Source: VRUE01 sp963764365 (GTDB lineage Bacteria > Actinomycetota > Thermoleophilia > Solirubrobacterales > 70-9). Taken from it: DNA of 64,000 nt. A program made the translations under genes and the position numbers. The stretch lies in NCBI GenBank assembly GCA_963764365.1, contig CAVXSI010000002.1, positions 186,001-250,000 on the forward strand, written 5' to 3'. The notes under the pieces were generated by a model, which searched no databases, was not told where the DNA came from, and worked only from the letters and a program-made list of their open reading frames with translations. How positions within the stretch are numbered: the stretch's first letter is position 1; each line of letters starts with the position of its first letter. This document shows positions 58,101-64,000 of the stretch, in pieces.

Positions 58101-58306
58101 GGCGGAACGTGCGCCGCGAAGTACCGCGTCCAGACGATCACGCTGCCGGCGAAGGCGACAAAGCCGACCGAAACGACCGCCGAAACCACCACAGGTAGCG
58201 CGGCGGTGACCGCGGACTTCAGCAGCCCGAGCGCCGACGAAGCGTCGGCGGAATCCTTCGGCGCCTCGTCCTTCGGCGGGCCTGAGCCCTTCTGACCCTC
58301 ACTCAT
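55145..58306 (-). CDS. Large polytopic membrane protein with C-terminal OmpA-like domain
   Basis: 1053 residues. About ten membrane helices in two blocks (about 30-270 and 300-510). An extracellular region of about 300 residues with no clear family follows, then a PKD-like segment (PPVARIEARMRGGSRRFVFDGSHSRDAAGHPLVDRW) and an OmpA/MotB-type domain (FFEFGSATPQHKKRLRQARRSLERL ... SIELDGNADDIGSSSVNIALSLRRAERV ... GRQPANRRVDLFL) that in other proteins binds peptidoglycan. Rare combination. A TTGACA box lies 67-72 bp upstream. Function unknown. Confidence 0.75.
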   Translation of the reverse strand: MSEGQKGSGPPKDEAPKDSADASSALGLLKSAVTAALPVVVSAVVSVGFVAFAGSVIVWTRYFAAHVPPDQAVSAFPRHELVAIGASLLVLCGFFGALAVLAIFLIDRHGRATPGMSRGLIVLVMFEGIAVIAFAGDRPLPVRVASAECVVLALAGVLWATFVGAFVRFEKDLVDRDPGEGEIEQQQEDRPFRLASGASAVPGWTIVVAVVFAVALGAVGALGALLFDGRLPVIGVAGLTAFGAALGLEVMWCSGSFYRAQEARNEGDERGGRRALEDEEGAERKWAVKARVLVVGALALAFVAALVALPLAGSVAAAKVALTTALATSVLGWGYREIWVVWRKGIRGRRDDEIWNRQQAEAAKEALNERHKEFKRLSLEQRQRRMPRWKRVEPHTEKPPRMTFSPVGHCVVWTLGLLAILAPAAILGEPWLIGSLLSAAALTFGLWRIAELASTRFIWYGLAIFISVPLFGTLSWMAHNLADPQVQPIALIRSTDGPDEAIQGIYVTEASHRVYFANVATEGCRNEIAPESGRLLWVPRKEVVAMSIGPSQDVESAATSALEMAYDLTPSVETPAAGAVSLTVPEKRSQKLEEAEEAREAKEVEAHNPGLDQRLGSPGPAVRPNFGSGLSLVPEIALPGKLVELRLSAPNENVDGFGSRPEGRTLRLNGVPVTLAREGTRRASDAEYVKTDHDQILSLDKLGIYRMREGRPHLLKDEPEYKGPRFVKLDDSRVAEVRGGGRPRHSEYLQIRGGEIKQSNGSKEKIVELGTPTGSLPEVRLASEKNFVGLKGRFLRQAWHSDRIAFEVPESASSGVITIDCGQLAGAPLLRVGKPPVARIEARMRGGSRRFVFDGSHSRDAAGHPLVDRWRLGKRSLGTHKRVVLKLKPRRRPYRVRLAVTDPDGVTDAAELLLLRLPEAFFEFGSATPQHKKRLRQARRSLERLTRRHPPASIELDGNADDIGSSSVNIALSLRRAERVRETLLAPHAQAATNAPRAAVPVILRAFGESCPIVRTPGRQPANRRVDLFLLDPGDTVATPKSCKPGRVEHSSW

Positions 58307-58354
58307 TGCGCGGCTCCCTAGCCCACTGCTTTTGAAGTAAGGGTGATGAACCTA

Positions 58355-58378
58355 CTTAGTCATGCATCGCATTGTCAA
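58355..58378 (-). promoter_or_regulatory. Putative promoter of the OmpA-domain gene
   Basis: On the minus strand TTGACA (58378-58373) is a perfect -35 box, in a noticeably AT-rich stretch between the Fic and OmpA-domain genes. The -10 at 16-18 bp (TAGGTT or GTAGGT) is weak. Confidence 0.4.
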
Positions 58379-58409
58379 GGTATAAACAGAGCGGTTTGTG
58401 ACGATTTCA

Positions 58410-59636
58410 TTAAGCGCTTTGGGTGCTGCCGCCGTGGAGGCTTGGCTCGAACGGCTCGAGAACGGCGAAGAACTCCTTCGCCTCCCAGCTGTCGCCCTTC
58501 TTCTGGTCGCGATGCCGGGTGAGGATTCCTGCCTGGTGAAGATGCTCGAGGCCGTTGATCGCCGCCACCCGTGAGCGTCCCGTCAGCTCCTCGGCGATCG
58601 CCGCGGTGACGATCGGGTAGGACGGAAGGAGATCGAGGATCGCCTGGGCGGTGGCGTCGGAGCGCATCGGCTCAGCGCGATCGACCCACTCCGCCTTGAG
58701 CTCGTCGATGCGGCGCAGATTGCTCTCGGCGATCTCAGCAGAGTCCTCGACTGCCTCCGCGAACTTTGCGACCCAGAGGTCGACGTCGTCGCGGCGAAAG
58801 TCGTGGAGGCCGGCGATGTACGCGTCCTTGTCGGTGACCAGGACGAGCGATACCGGCGGGACATATCTGGGCGCGACCCCTCTGCGACGAAGCAGAGCGT
58901 GGATCAAGCACCGGCCCACTCGTCCGTTGCCATCGCCGAACGGGTGGATCGTCTCGAACTGCGCGTGCGCTATCGCAGCTTGGGCAACTGGCGAAATGTC
59001 GTCGCGGTTCATGAACGCGCAGAGGTCATCGACCAGTTCCGGCACATACTCTGGCGGCGGCGGAACGAACGCCGCCCGGGGCGGGGACCAGCCGCCGATC
59101 CAGCCCTGCTCCTCTCGGAGCCTTCCCGCGATCTGCTCCAGAGGTAGACCGACTGCGAGCTCGCGATGGATCGCGAGGATGTCGTCGAGATCGAGGTCGC
59201 GCGGTTCGCCTCCGATCTCGACCGCAAGCTCCATCGCCCGCACGTTGCCGAGCACCTCCGGCGCCCGGTGGTCGGGCCCCCCCGCCCCAACCTCGGTCCT
59301 GGCGAGATTCCGGTGTGAGATCACCAACTCCTCGATCGCCGAGGACGCCAGCGCCTCCGACCGCAGCAGCTGGCGAGACAGGCCCTCCAGCGGATGCACT
59401 CCCTCGCTCGACCCGCTCAGGCCGCGGACCGCCGTGCCGGCCCGCTCTGAGAGCGCCGATGTCGCCGCGCTCAACTCCGGCGCGAAGTTCCCGACCAGGT
59501 CGGGCACGAAGGCGCCGTACCTGGCCTGCTTGCCGCCGGCCCGAGGGGTGCCGAAGCGCGACTCCCACACGTGGGTCTCGTGCCGCCCCCGTCCCTTTCT
59601 TTCTCCACTGCTCGAGCCTTTAGGCTGACGGTCCAT
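58410..59636 (-). CDS. Fic-family protein (AMPylase-like)
   Basis: 408 residues from the ATG at 59636; an ATG at 59654 lies inside an inverted repeat. N-terminal helical segment with SSAIEEL, possibly the inhibitory [ST]xxxE[GN]-like motif (SAIEE) that blocks the active site. Fic core ETIHPFGDGNGRVGR (about 236-250) with the full HPFxDGNGRxxR catalytic loop. C-terminal winged helix (IVTAAIAEELTGRSRVAAINGLEHLHQAGIL). It transfers AMP or another phosphate-containing group to target proteins. It lies between pilC and the OmpA-domain gene. Confidence 0.9.
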   Translation of the reverse strand: MDRQPKGSSSGERKGRGRHETHVWESRFGTPRAGGKQARYGAFVPDLVGNFAPELSAATSALSERAGTAVRGLSGSSEGVHPLEGLSRQLLRSEALASSAIEELVISHRNLARTEVGAGGPDHRAPEVLGNVRAMELAVEIGGEPRDLDLDDILAIHRELAVGLPLEQIAGRLREEQGWIGGWSPPRAAFVPPPPEYVPELVDDLCAFMNRDDISPVAQAAIAHAQFETIHPFGDGNGRVGRCLIHALLRRRGVAPRYVPPVSLVLVTDKDAYIAGLHDFRRDDVDLWVAKFAEAVEDSAEIAESNLRRIDELKAEWVDRAEPMRSDATAQAILDLLPSYPIVTAAIAEELTGRSRVAAINGLEHLHQAGILTRHRDQKKGDSWEAKEFFAVLEPFEPSLHGGSTQSA

Positions 59637-59638
59637 GC

Positions 59639-59664
59639 TTAAAGGATAGTTCATTAACCTTTAA
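59639..59664. promoter_or_regulatory. Inverted repeat at the fic start, putative operator
   Basis: TTAAAGG (59639-59645) and CCTTTAA (59658-59664) flank 12 bp in an AT-rich patch that otherwise stands out from the GC-rich surroundings. It lies 2 bp from the preferred start. The Fic protein has a C-terminal winged helix that could bind it. Confidence 0.4.
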
Positions 59665-59694
59665 ACCAAGGCCGAACTTCCCAAGCTTGGCCCG

Positions 59695-60940
59695 CTACCG
59701 GATCTTGTCGTAGAGGCTGAAGATCGGCAGGTACATGGCGATCACGATGAAGCCGACTACGCCGCCGACGAAGACGATCATGATCGGCTCGATCAGCGAG
59801 GTGAGGGCCTTCACCTTGGCGTCGACCTCGGTCTCGTAGAAGTCGGCGATCTTGGTCAGCATGTGTTCCAGCTGGCCGGTTTCCTCGCCGACCGCGACCA
59901 TGTGGCCGACCATCGGCGGGAAGATCGGGTTGCGCTCGATCGGCCCGGCCAGCGAGCCGCCGCGCTTGACCGAGTCGTAGACGTCGTCCATCGCCTTTTC
60001 GAGCACCACGTTGCCGGCCGTGTCGCCGGTCAGCTTGATCGCCTGCAGCATCGGCACGCCGGCCGAGACCGAGCCGGAGAAGGTGCGCGACCAGCGGGCC
60101 AGCGCGACCTTCTGGATCACGTCGCCGATTTTCGCCGGCAGCCGCAGGGTGAAGCGGTCCCACGCTTCTTTGCCGGATTTCGGTCCGCTTCCAGCGGAAG
60201 AAGAGGATGAAGCCGATCACGATCCCGGGGATGAGGATGAACCAGTAGCCGGTGATCGCGTCCGAGGCGGTGACGCAGATCTGCGTCGGGATCGGCAGTT
60301 CCGACTTTTCGCCCGGGTTTTCTTCGGCGATCTGTTCGAAGATGCCGACGAAGACCGGGATCACGAAGGCGACCACCGCGACCAGCACCACCATCGCGAA
60401 GCCGAAGATCAGCGCCGGGTACATCAGCGCCGATTTCACCTGCCGGCGCAGGCCGTCGGTTTTCTCCACCTGGTAGGCGATCCGGTCGAGCGCGTCCTCC
60501 AGCCGCCCCGATTCCTCGCCCGAGCGGACCATCGCCCGGTAGAGGCGGTCGAACACTTCCGGGTGGCGCTCCATCGCCTGCTCCAGCGTGCTGCCGGCCT
60601 CGATGTCGGCCCGCACCCCGGCGATCGCCTCCTTGATCCGCTGGTCCTGGGTCTGCTCCTCCAGCGTGTACAGGGTCCGCAGCATCGGCATCCCCGAGGC
60701 GACCAGGGTCGCGAACTGGCGCGAGAAGATCGACAGTTCCCGCATGTCGACGCCTTTCCAGGTGCGCCAGAGGTTCTCGATCTTGAACGCCTCGCGCTTC
60801 TCGCTGACGTCGAGGACGATCAGCCCGCGCTGGCGCAGCTGCTCGCTGACCTGCGCCTTCGACTCGGCGTCGACCTCGCCGGCCGTCGCCGCGCCGGCCA
60901 CGTCCATCGCCTTGAAGGCGAAGGTGGTCGCGCCCGCCAC
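59695..60940 (-). CDS. pilC: PilC-like inner-membrane pilus protein, with a frame break
   Basis: GTG start at 60940, 3 bp after the pilT stop. GspF/PilC fold: first T2SSF domain (LSIFSRQFATLVASGMPMLRTLYTL ... DRLYRAMVRSGEESGRLEDAL) and membrane helices up to FILFFRWKRTE, then a frame shift at about 60185-60195, after which SGKEAWDRFTLRLPAKIGDVIQKVALARWSRTFSGSV and the second T2SSF domain continue in the +1 frame, ending YLPIFSLYDKIR. Length is one over a multiple of three; one A too many in GAAATCC fits. Restored length is about 414 residues, normal for PilC. Confidence 0.85.
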
Positions 60941-60943
60941 GGC

Positions 60944-62095
60944 CTAGGCCCCCCCGCTGTAGACGGGCGGCGGCGAGGCCGGCTGCGGCGTCCCGTCGCC
61001 CTGCATCGCCGCCGGCATCACCGGCGCCCCGCCGAGCAGCCGTTTCAGCTCCTCCGGGACCGAGGCGCGCTGCTCGGCCAGCGAGCGGGTGATCGACCCC
61101 GCCCGCACCAGCCGCGCCAGGTCGGCGTCCATCGTCTGCATCCCGACCGCGCCCGAGGTCTGCACGGCGGCGTAGATCTGGTGCGTCTTGCCCTCGCGGA
61201 TCAGGTTGCGGATCGCCGGCGTCGGCACCAGCACCTCGCAGGCGACGACGCGGCCCAGCCCGTCGGCGGTCGGCAGCAGCTGCTGGGTGACGATCCCCTG
61301 CAGGGCGATCGACAGCTGGGTCCGCACCTGCCCCTGCTGCTGCGGCGGGAAGACGTCGATGATCCGGTCGACCGTCTGCGCGGTCGACTGGGTGTGCAGG
61401 GTGGCGAAGACGAGGTGGCCGGTCTCGGCCGCGGTCAGCGCGGTGGAGATCGTCTCCAGGTCGCGCATCTCGCCGACCAGGATCACGTCGGGGTCCTCTC
61501 GCAGGGCGGCGCGCAGGCCGAGCGCGAAGTCCGGCGCGTCGGCCCCCACCTCGCGCTGGTTGACGATCGAGCGTTTGTGCTGGTGCAGGAACTCGATCGG
61601 GTCCTCGATCGTCAGGATGTGGTCCTGGTTCTCGACGTTGATCACGTCGAGCATCGCCGCCAGGGTCGTGCTCTTGCCCGAGCCGGTCGGCCCGGTGACG
61701 AGGACGAAGCCGCGCGGTTTGGCGCACAGCTCGCGCAGCACCTGCGGCACGCCGAGCGAGTCGAGGCTGGGGATCTCCTGCGGCACCAGGCGGAAGGCGG
61801 CGCTGACCGAGCCGCGCTGGAAGAAGCAGTTGACGCGGAAGCGGGCGACGTCGGGGATCGCGTAGGCGAAGTCGAGCTGTTTGCCGGTCTCGAAGCGCTT
61901 GCGCTGGTCGTCGTTGAGGATGCTGTAGACGACCTCGCGCGTCTGCTGGCTGGTGAGGACCGGGAAGCCCTCCATCGGCGAGATCTTGCCCTTGTCGCGC
62001 ATCGCCGGCGGAAACCCCGGCGTCAGGTGCACGTCCGAGGCCTTCGCCTCGACCATGCGGCTGAGCACGGCTGCAAAGTCGAAGTCCATGCTCAC
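60944..62095 (-). CDS. pilT: PilT-like retraction ATPase
   Basis: 383 residues (GTG at 62095 or ATG at 62089). N-terminal PAS-like region SRMVEAKASDVHLTPGFPPAMR, then GFVLVTGPTGSGKSTTLAAMLD (Walker A, about 129-150), the Asp box ILTIEDPIEFLH, Walker B DPDVILVGEMRDLETIS, His box HLVFATLHTQSTAQTVDRIIDVFP, and AIRNLIREGKTHQIYAA near the C-terminus (the AIRNLIRE motif specific to PilT). It powers pilus retraction. A strong hairpin lies between it and pilB. Confidence 0.93.
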   Translation of the reverse strand: MSMDFDFAAVLSRMVEAKASDVHLTPGFPPAMRDKGKISPMEGFPVLTSQQTREVVYSILNDDQRKRFETGKQLDFAYAIPDVARFRVNCFFQRGSVSAAFRLVPQEIPSLDSLGVPQVLRELCAKPRGFVLVTGPTGSGKSTTLAAMLDVINVENQDHILTIEDPIEFLHQHKRSIVNQREVGADAPDFALGLRAALREDPDVILVGEMRDLETISTALTAAETGHLVFATLHTQSTAQTVDRIIDVFPPQQQGQVRTQLSIALQGIVTQQLLPTADGLGRVVACEVLVPTPAIRNLIREGKTHQIYAAVQTSGAVGMQTMDADLARLVRAGSITRSLAEQRASVPEELKRLLGGAPVMPAAMQGDGTPQPASPPPVYSGGA

Positions 62096-62153
62096 CTAGA
62101 TCGACCCCCAGGCCCGATCCCTAAAGCCCCGGTCCCCGACGCCCCGGAAGACA

Positions 62154-62195
62154 GTTGATGCATTTTCCCCACTACGAGGGGGACAATGCATCAAC
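62154..62195 (-). terminator. Hairpin between pilB and pilT
   Basis: GTTGATGCATTTTCCCC (62154-62170) pairs with 62179-62195 at 16 of 17 positions. It follows the pilB stop by 7 bp. Because pilT follows on the same strand it may attenuate rather than end transcription. Confidence 0.65.
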
Positions 62196-62201
62196 CAGCG
62201 C

Positions 62202-63998
62202 TCAGGCGGTGACACGGATGACCTCCTCGAGGCTGGTCTGGCCGCCGCGGACCTTGGCGACGCCGTCCTCGCGCAGGGTCAGCATGCCCTCCTCGTGGGC
62301 GACGGCGGCGATGTCGGCCTCCGACGCGTGGTCGACCGTCATCTCCTTGATCCGCTCGCTCATCCGCATCACCGAGAAGATCCCGACCCGGCCTTTGTAG
62401 CCGCTCTGGTTGCAGCGGCTGCAGCCGACCGGCTCGTAGGCCTCGAGCTCGCCGCCGACCCGGATGTCCGCTTCGGCCAGCGCCTGCGGCGGCACGATCG
62501 CCCGCCGCTTGCAGTGCGTGCAGAGCTTTCGCGCCAGCCGCTGGGCGACGACGCAGTCGACCGAGGAGGCGGTGAGGAAAGCCTCGATCCCCATCTTGGT
62601 CAGGCGGGTGATCGCCCCAGGGGCGTCGTTGGTGTGCAGCGTGGTCAGCATCATGTGGCCGGTCAGCGCCGCCTCGATCGCGATCCGCGCCGTCTCGCCG
62701 TCGCGGATCTCGCCGACCATCACGATGTCGGGGTCGGCGCGCAGCATCGAGCGCAGCCCGGTGGCGAAGTCGAGCCCCGCCTTGCGGTTGACGTTGATCT
62801 GGTTGACCCCTGCCAGCCGGTACTCGACCGGGTCCTCGATCGTGATGATGTTCTTCTCGACTTCGTTCAGCTCCCCCAGCGCCGCGTACAGCGTCGTCGA
62901 CTTTCCCGAGCCGGTCGGGCCCGTCACCAGCACCGCCCCGTAGGCCTGGTGGAAGGACTCCTCGAAGCGCTCGCGGGCGCTGCCGTCCATCCCCAGGTCG
63001 TCGAGCGAGCGCTGCGCGTTGTCCTTGTCGAGGATGCGGATCGTCGCCCCCTCGCCGCGCTGGGTCGGCAGGGTGGTGACGCGGAGGTCGACCCGCCGCT
63101 CCTCGACCGTGACGCTGACCCGGCCGTCCTGCGGCACCCGCTTCTCGGCGATGTTGAGGTCGCTCATGATCTTCACCCGCGAGACGACCGCGTTGACCAT
63201 CCGCTTCGGCACGTGCGCAGCCTCGCGGAGGACGCCGTCGACGCGGAAGCGGACCCGCATCTCCCCCTCGCCGGGCTCGAAGTGCACGTCGGAGGCGCCC
63301 TCGCCGACCGCCTGGCCGAGGATCGAGTAGACGAGCTTGATCACCGGCGCGTCCTCGGCGCTGACCTCCATGTCGGCGACCGCGGCGAGCTCGTCTTCCT
63401 CCCCCGCCGCCTCCGCGCCTTCGGTGACCGCCTCGCTGACCGCGCTCTGCAGCGTGTTGAGGCGGCCGATCAGCGCCTCGATGTCCTCGGCGACGGCGAC
63501 CCCGACGCGGCAGTCGAGCGCGGTCGCGATCTGGATGTCGTCGACCGCCAGCACGTTGGTCGGGTCGGCCATCGCGACCAGCAGCGTCTCGGAATCGACG
63601 AAGCCGATCGGCAGCGCCCGGTAGCGGCGCGCGGTGTTGACCGAGATCAGGTTGGCGGCGGCCATGTCGACCTGGAAGACCGAGAGGTCGACGTGGTCGA
63701 GGCCGTAGCGCTCGGCGACCGCGCGCGCGAGCTGTTCGGCGTCGATCGAGTGCTGGTCGAGCAGCAGCTGCTCGGGCGGGGCGCCGGCGGTGCGGGCCGC
63801 CTCGATCGCCCGCCGCGCGGTCTCGTCATCGACGAAGCCGAGGTCGACGAGGACGTCGGTGACGAAGCCGCTGGAGCGGCCGCGGGCGACCGGCGGGGTC
63901 AGCCCGGGCGTGCCGTCCTGCGGCTCCAGCGCCGGCGCGGTGGAGTCGCCGGATTCGGGAACCGGCCTCAGGTGGCTCGGGTAGTCCCGCGGGTCCAT
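62202..63998 (-). CDS. pilB: PilB/GspE-like pilus extension ATPase
   Basis: 598 residues; start at the very edge of the window, so an upstream start cannot be excluded. N-terminal GspE/MshEN domain (VTDVLVDLGFVDDETARRAI ... YRALPIGFVDSETLLVAMADP), then the ATPase: GAVLVTGPTGSGKSTTLYAAL (about 348-368), IITIEDPVEYRLAGVNQINVN, DPDIVMVGEIRDGETARIA, HMMLTTLHTNDAPGAITRL, and a zinc site CTHCKRR ... CSRCNQSGYKGR. The MshEN region in related proteins can bind c-di-GMP, which fits the riboswitch on pilA. Drives pilus assembly. Confidence 0.92.
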   Translation of the reverse strand: MDPRDYPSHLRPVPESGDSTAPALEPQDGTPGLTPPVARGRSSGFVTDVLVDLGFVDDETARRAIEAARTAGAPPEQLLLDQHSIDAEQLARAVAERYGLDHVDLSVFQVDMAAANLISVNTARRYRALPIGFVDSETLLVAMADPTNVLAVDDIQIATALDCRVGVAVAEDIEALIGRLNTLQSAVSEAVTEGAEAAGEEDELAAVADMEVSAEDAPVIKLVYSILGQAVGEGASDVHFEPGEGEMRVRFRVDGVLREAAHVPKRMVNAVVSRVKIMSDLNIAEKRVPQDGRVSVTVEERRVDLRVTTLPTQRGEGATIRILDKDNAQRSLDDLGMDGSARERFEESFHQAYGAVLVTGPTGSGKSTTLYAALGELNEVEKNIITIEDPVEYRLAGVNQINVNRKAGLDFATGLRSMLRADPDIVMVGEIRDGETARIAIEAALTGHMMLTTLHTNDAPGAITRLTKMGIEAFLTASSVDCVVAQRLARKLCTHCKRRAIVPPQALAEADIRVGGELEAYEPVGCSRCNQSGYKGRVGIFSVMRMSERIKEMTVDHASEADIAAVAHEEGMLTLREDGVAKVRGGQTSLEEVIRVTA

Positions 63999-64000
63999 GC

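Noticed and set aside
1..64000. tRNA or rRNA genes
   Set aside because: No TPsiC-arm-plus-anticodon arrangement or rRNA-like block was found by reading; a covariance-model scan would settle it.

Overview
The window is GC-rich throughout (roughly 70 percent by eye), with short or overlapping intergenic gaps and many GTG starts. The gene content fits a deep-branching Actinomycetota, most likely class Thermoleophilia (Solirubrobacterales-like). Pointers are paired Get3/ArsA-like ATPases as in mycobacterial Rv3679/Rv3680, a methyltransferase-GH57-GT4 trio laid out like Rv3030-Rv3032, MeaB, DUF559 proteins and a type IV pilus set. The taxonomic call is inference; there is no rRNA or tRNA in the window.

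Region by region. (1) 0-6.3 kb is an accessory island. It has a degenerate tyrosine-recombinase-like gene divergent from a DUF6788 protein with a 30-bp palindrome between them, a complete IS1380-family element with 13-bp inverted ends and a TTAG target duplication, a visibly lower-GC OLD-family ATPase/TOPRIM nuclease, and two toxin-antitoxin pairs (HicBA, YefM/RelE type). (2) 6.3-14.4 kb holds an acyl-CoA dehydrogenase, a leftward operon of a MKHE-repeat lipoprotein, a CcdA/DipZ-thioredoxin fusion and a two-component system, then MeaB with a PRC-barrel protein, a hexapeptide acyltransferase and an XRE regulator. (3) 14.4-23.1 kb holds an alpha-glucan/methylated-polysaccharide-like cluster, a second methyltransferase, a DUF559 protein, a class III adenylate cyclase and a gamma-glutamyltransferase. 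(4) 23.3-28.3 kb pairs an FtsZ and a ParA-type ATPase, both with long disordered N-termini that carry the same in-frame 83-bp repeat, with two divergent Get3-like ATPases.

(5) 30.6-40.6 kb is one half of a type IV pilus locus, all on the minus strand: pilA, a large secreted beta-propeller protein, two prepilins, prepilin peptidase, pilM, pilN, pilO and a PilP-position protein. The pilA leader carries a convincing cyclic-di-GMP-I (GEMM) riboswitch. (6) 40.7-59.6 kb is an island between the pilus halves. Its core is a tightly overlapping operon that encodes a complete ubiquitin-like system: a membrane-anchored RING-type protein, a GH3 hydrolase, an E2-like protein with HPN and catalytic-Cys motifs, a membrane FHA protein, a YukD-like ubiquitin-like protein, an E1-like protein and a membrane-anchored JAMM peptidase. 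Beside it lie an ABC exporter and three small membrane proteins with zinc ribbons, a Ser/Thr kinase, a DUF4232 protein, an OmpA-domain membrane protein and a Fic protein. (7) 59.7-64 kb is the other pilus half: pilC, pilT and pilB.

Four genes (lipoprotein, pilA, kinase, pilC) have single-nucleotide frame breaks. This could be sequencing error, slippage or decay and should be resolved before biological conclusions are drawn. The most unusual content is the ubiquitin-like operon; the best-defined RNA element is the c-di-GMP riboswitch on pilA. Several families of palindromic repeats are scattered through the window, one of them inside coding sequence.
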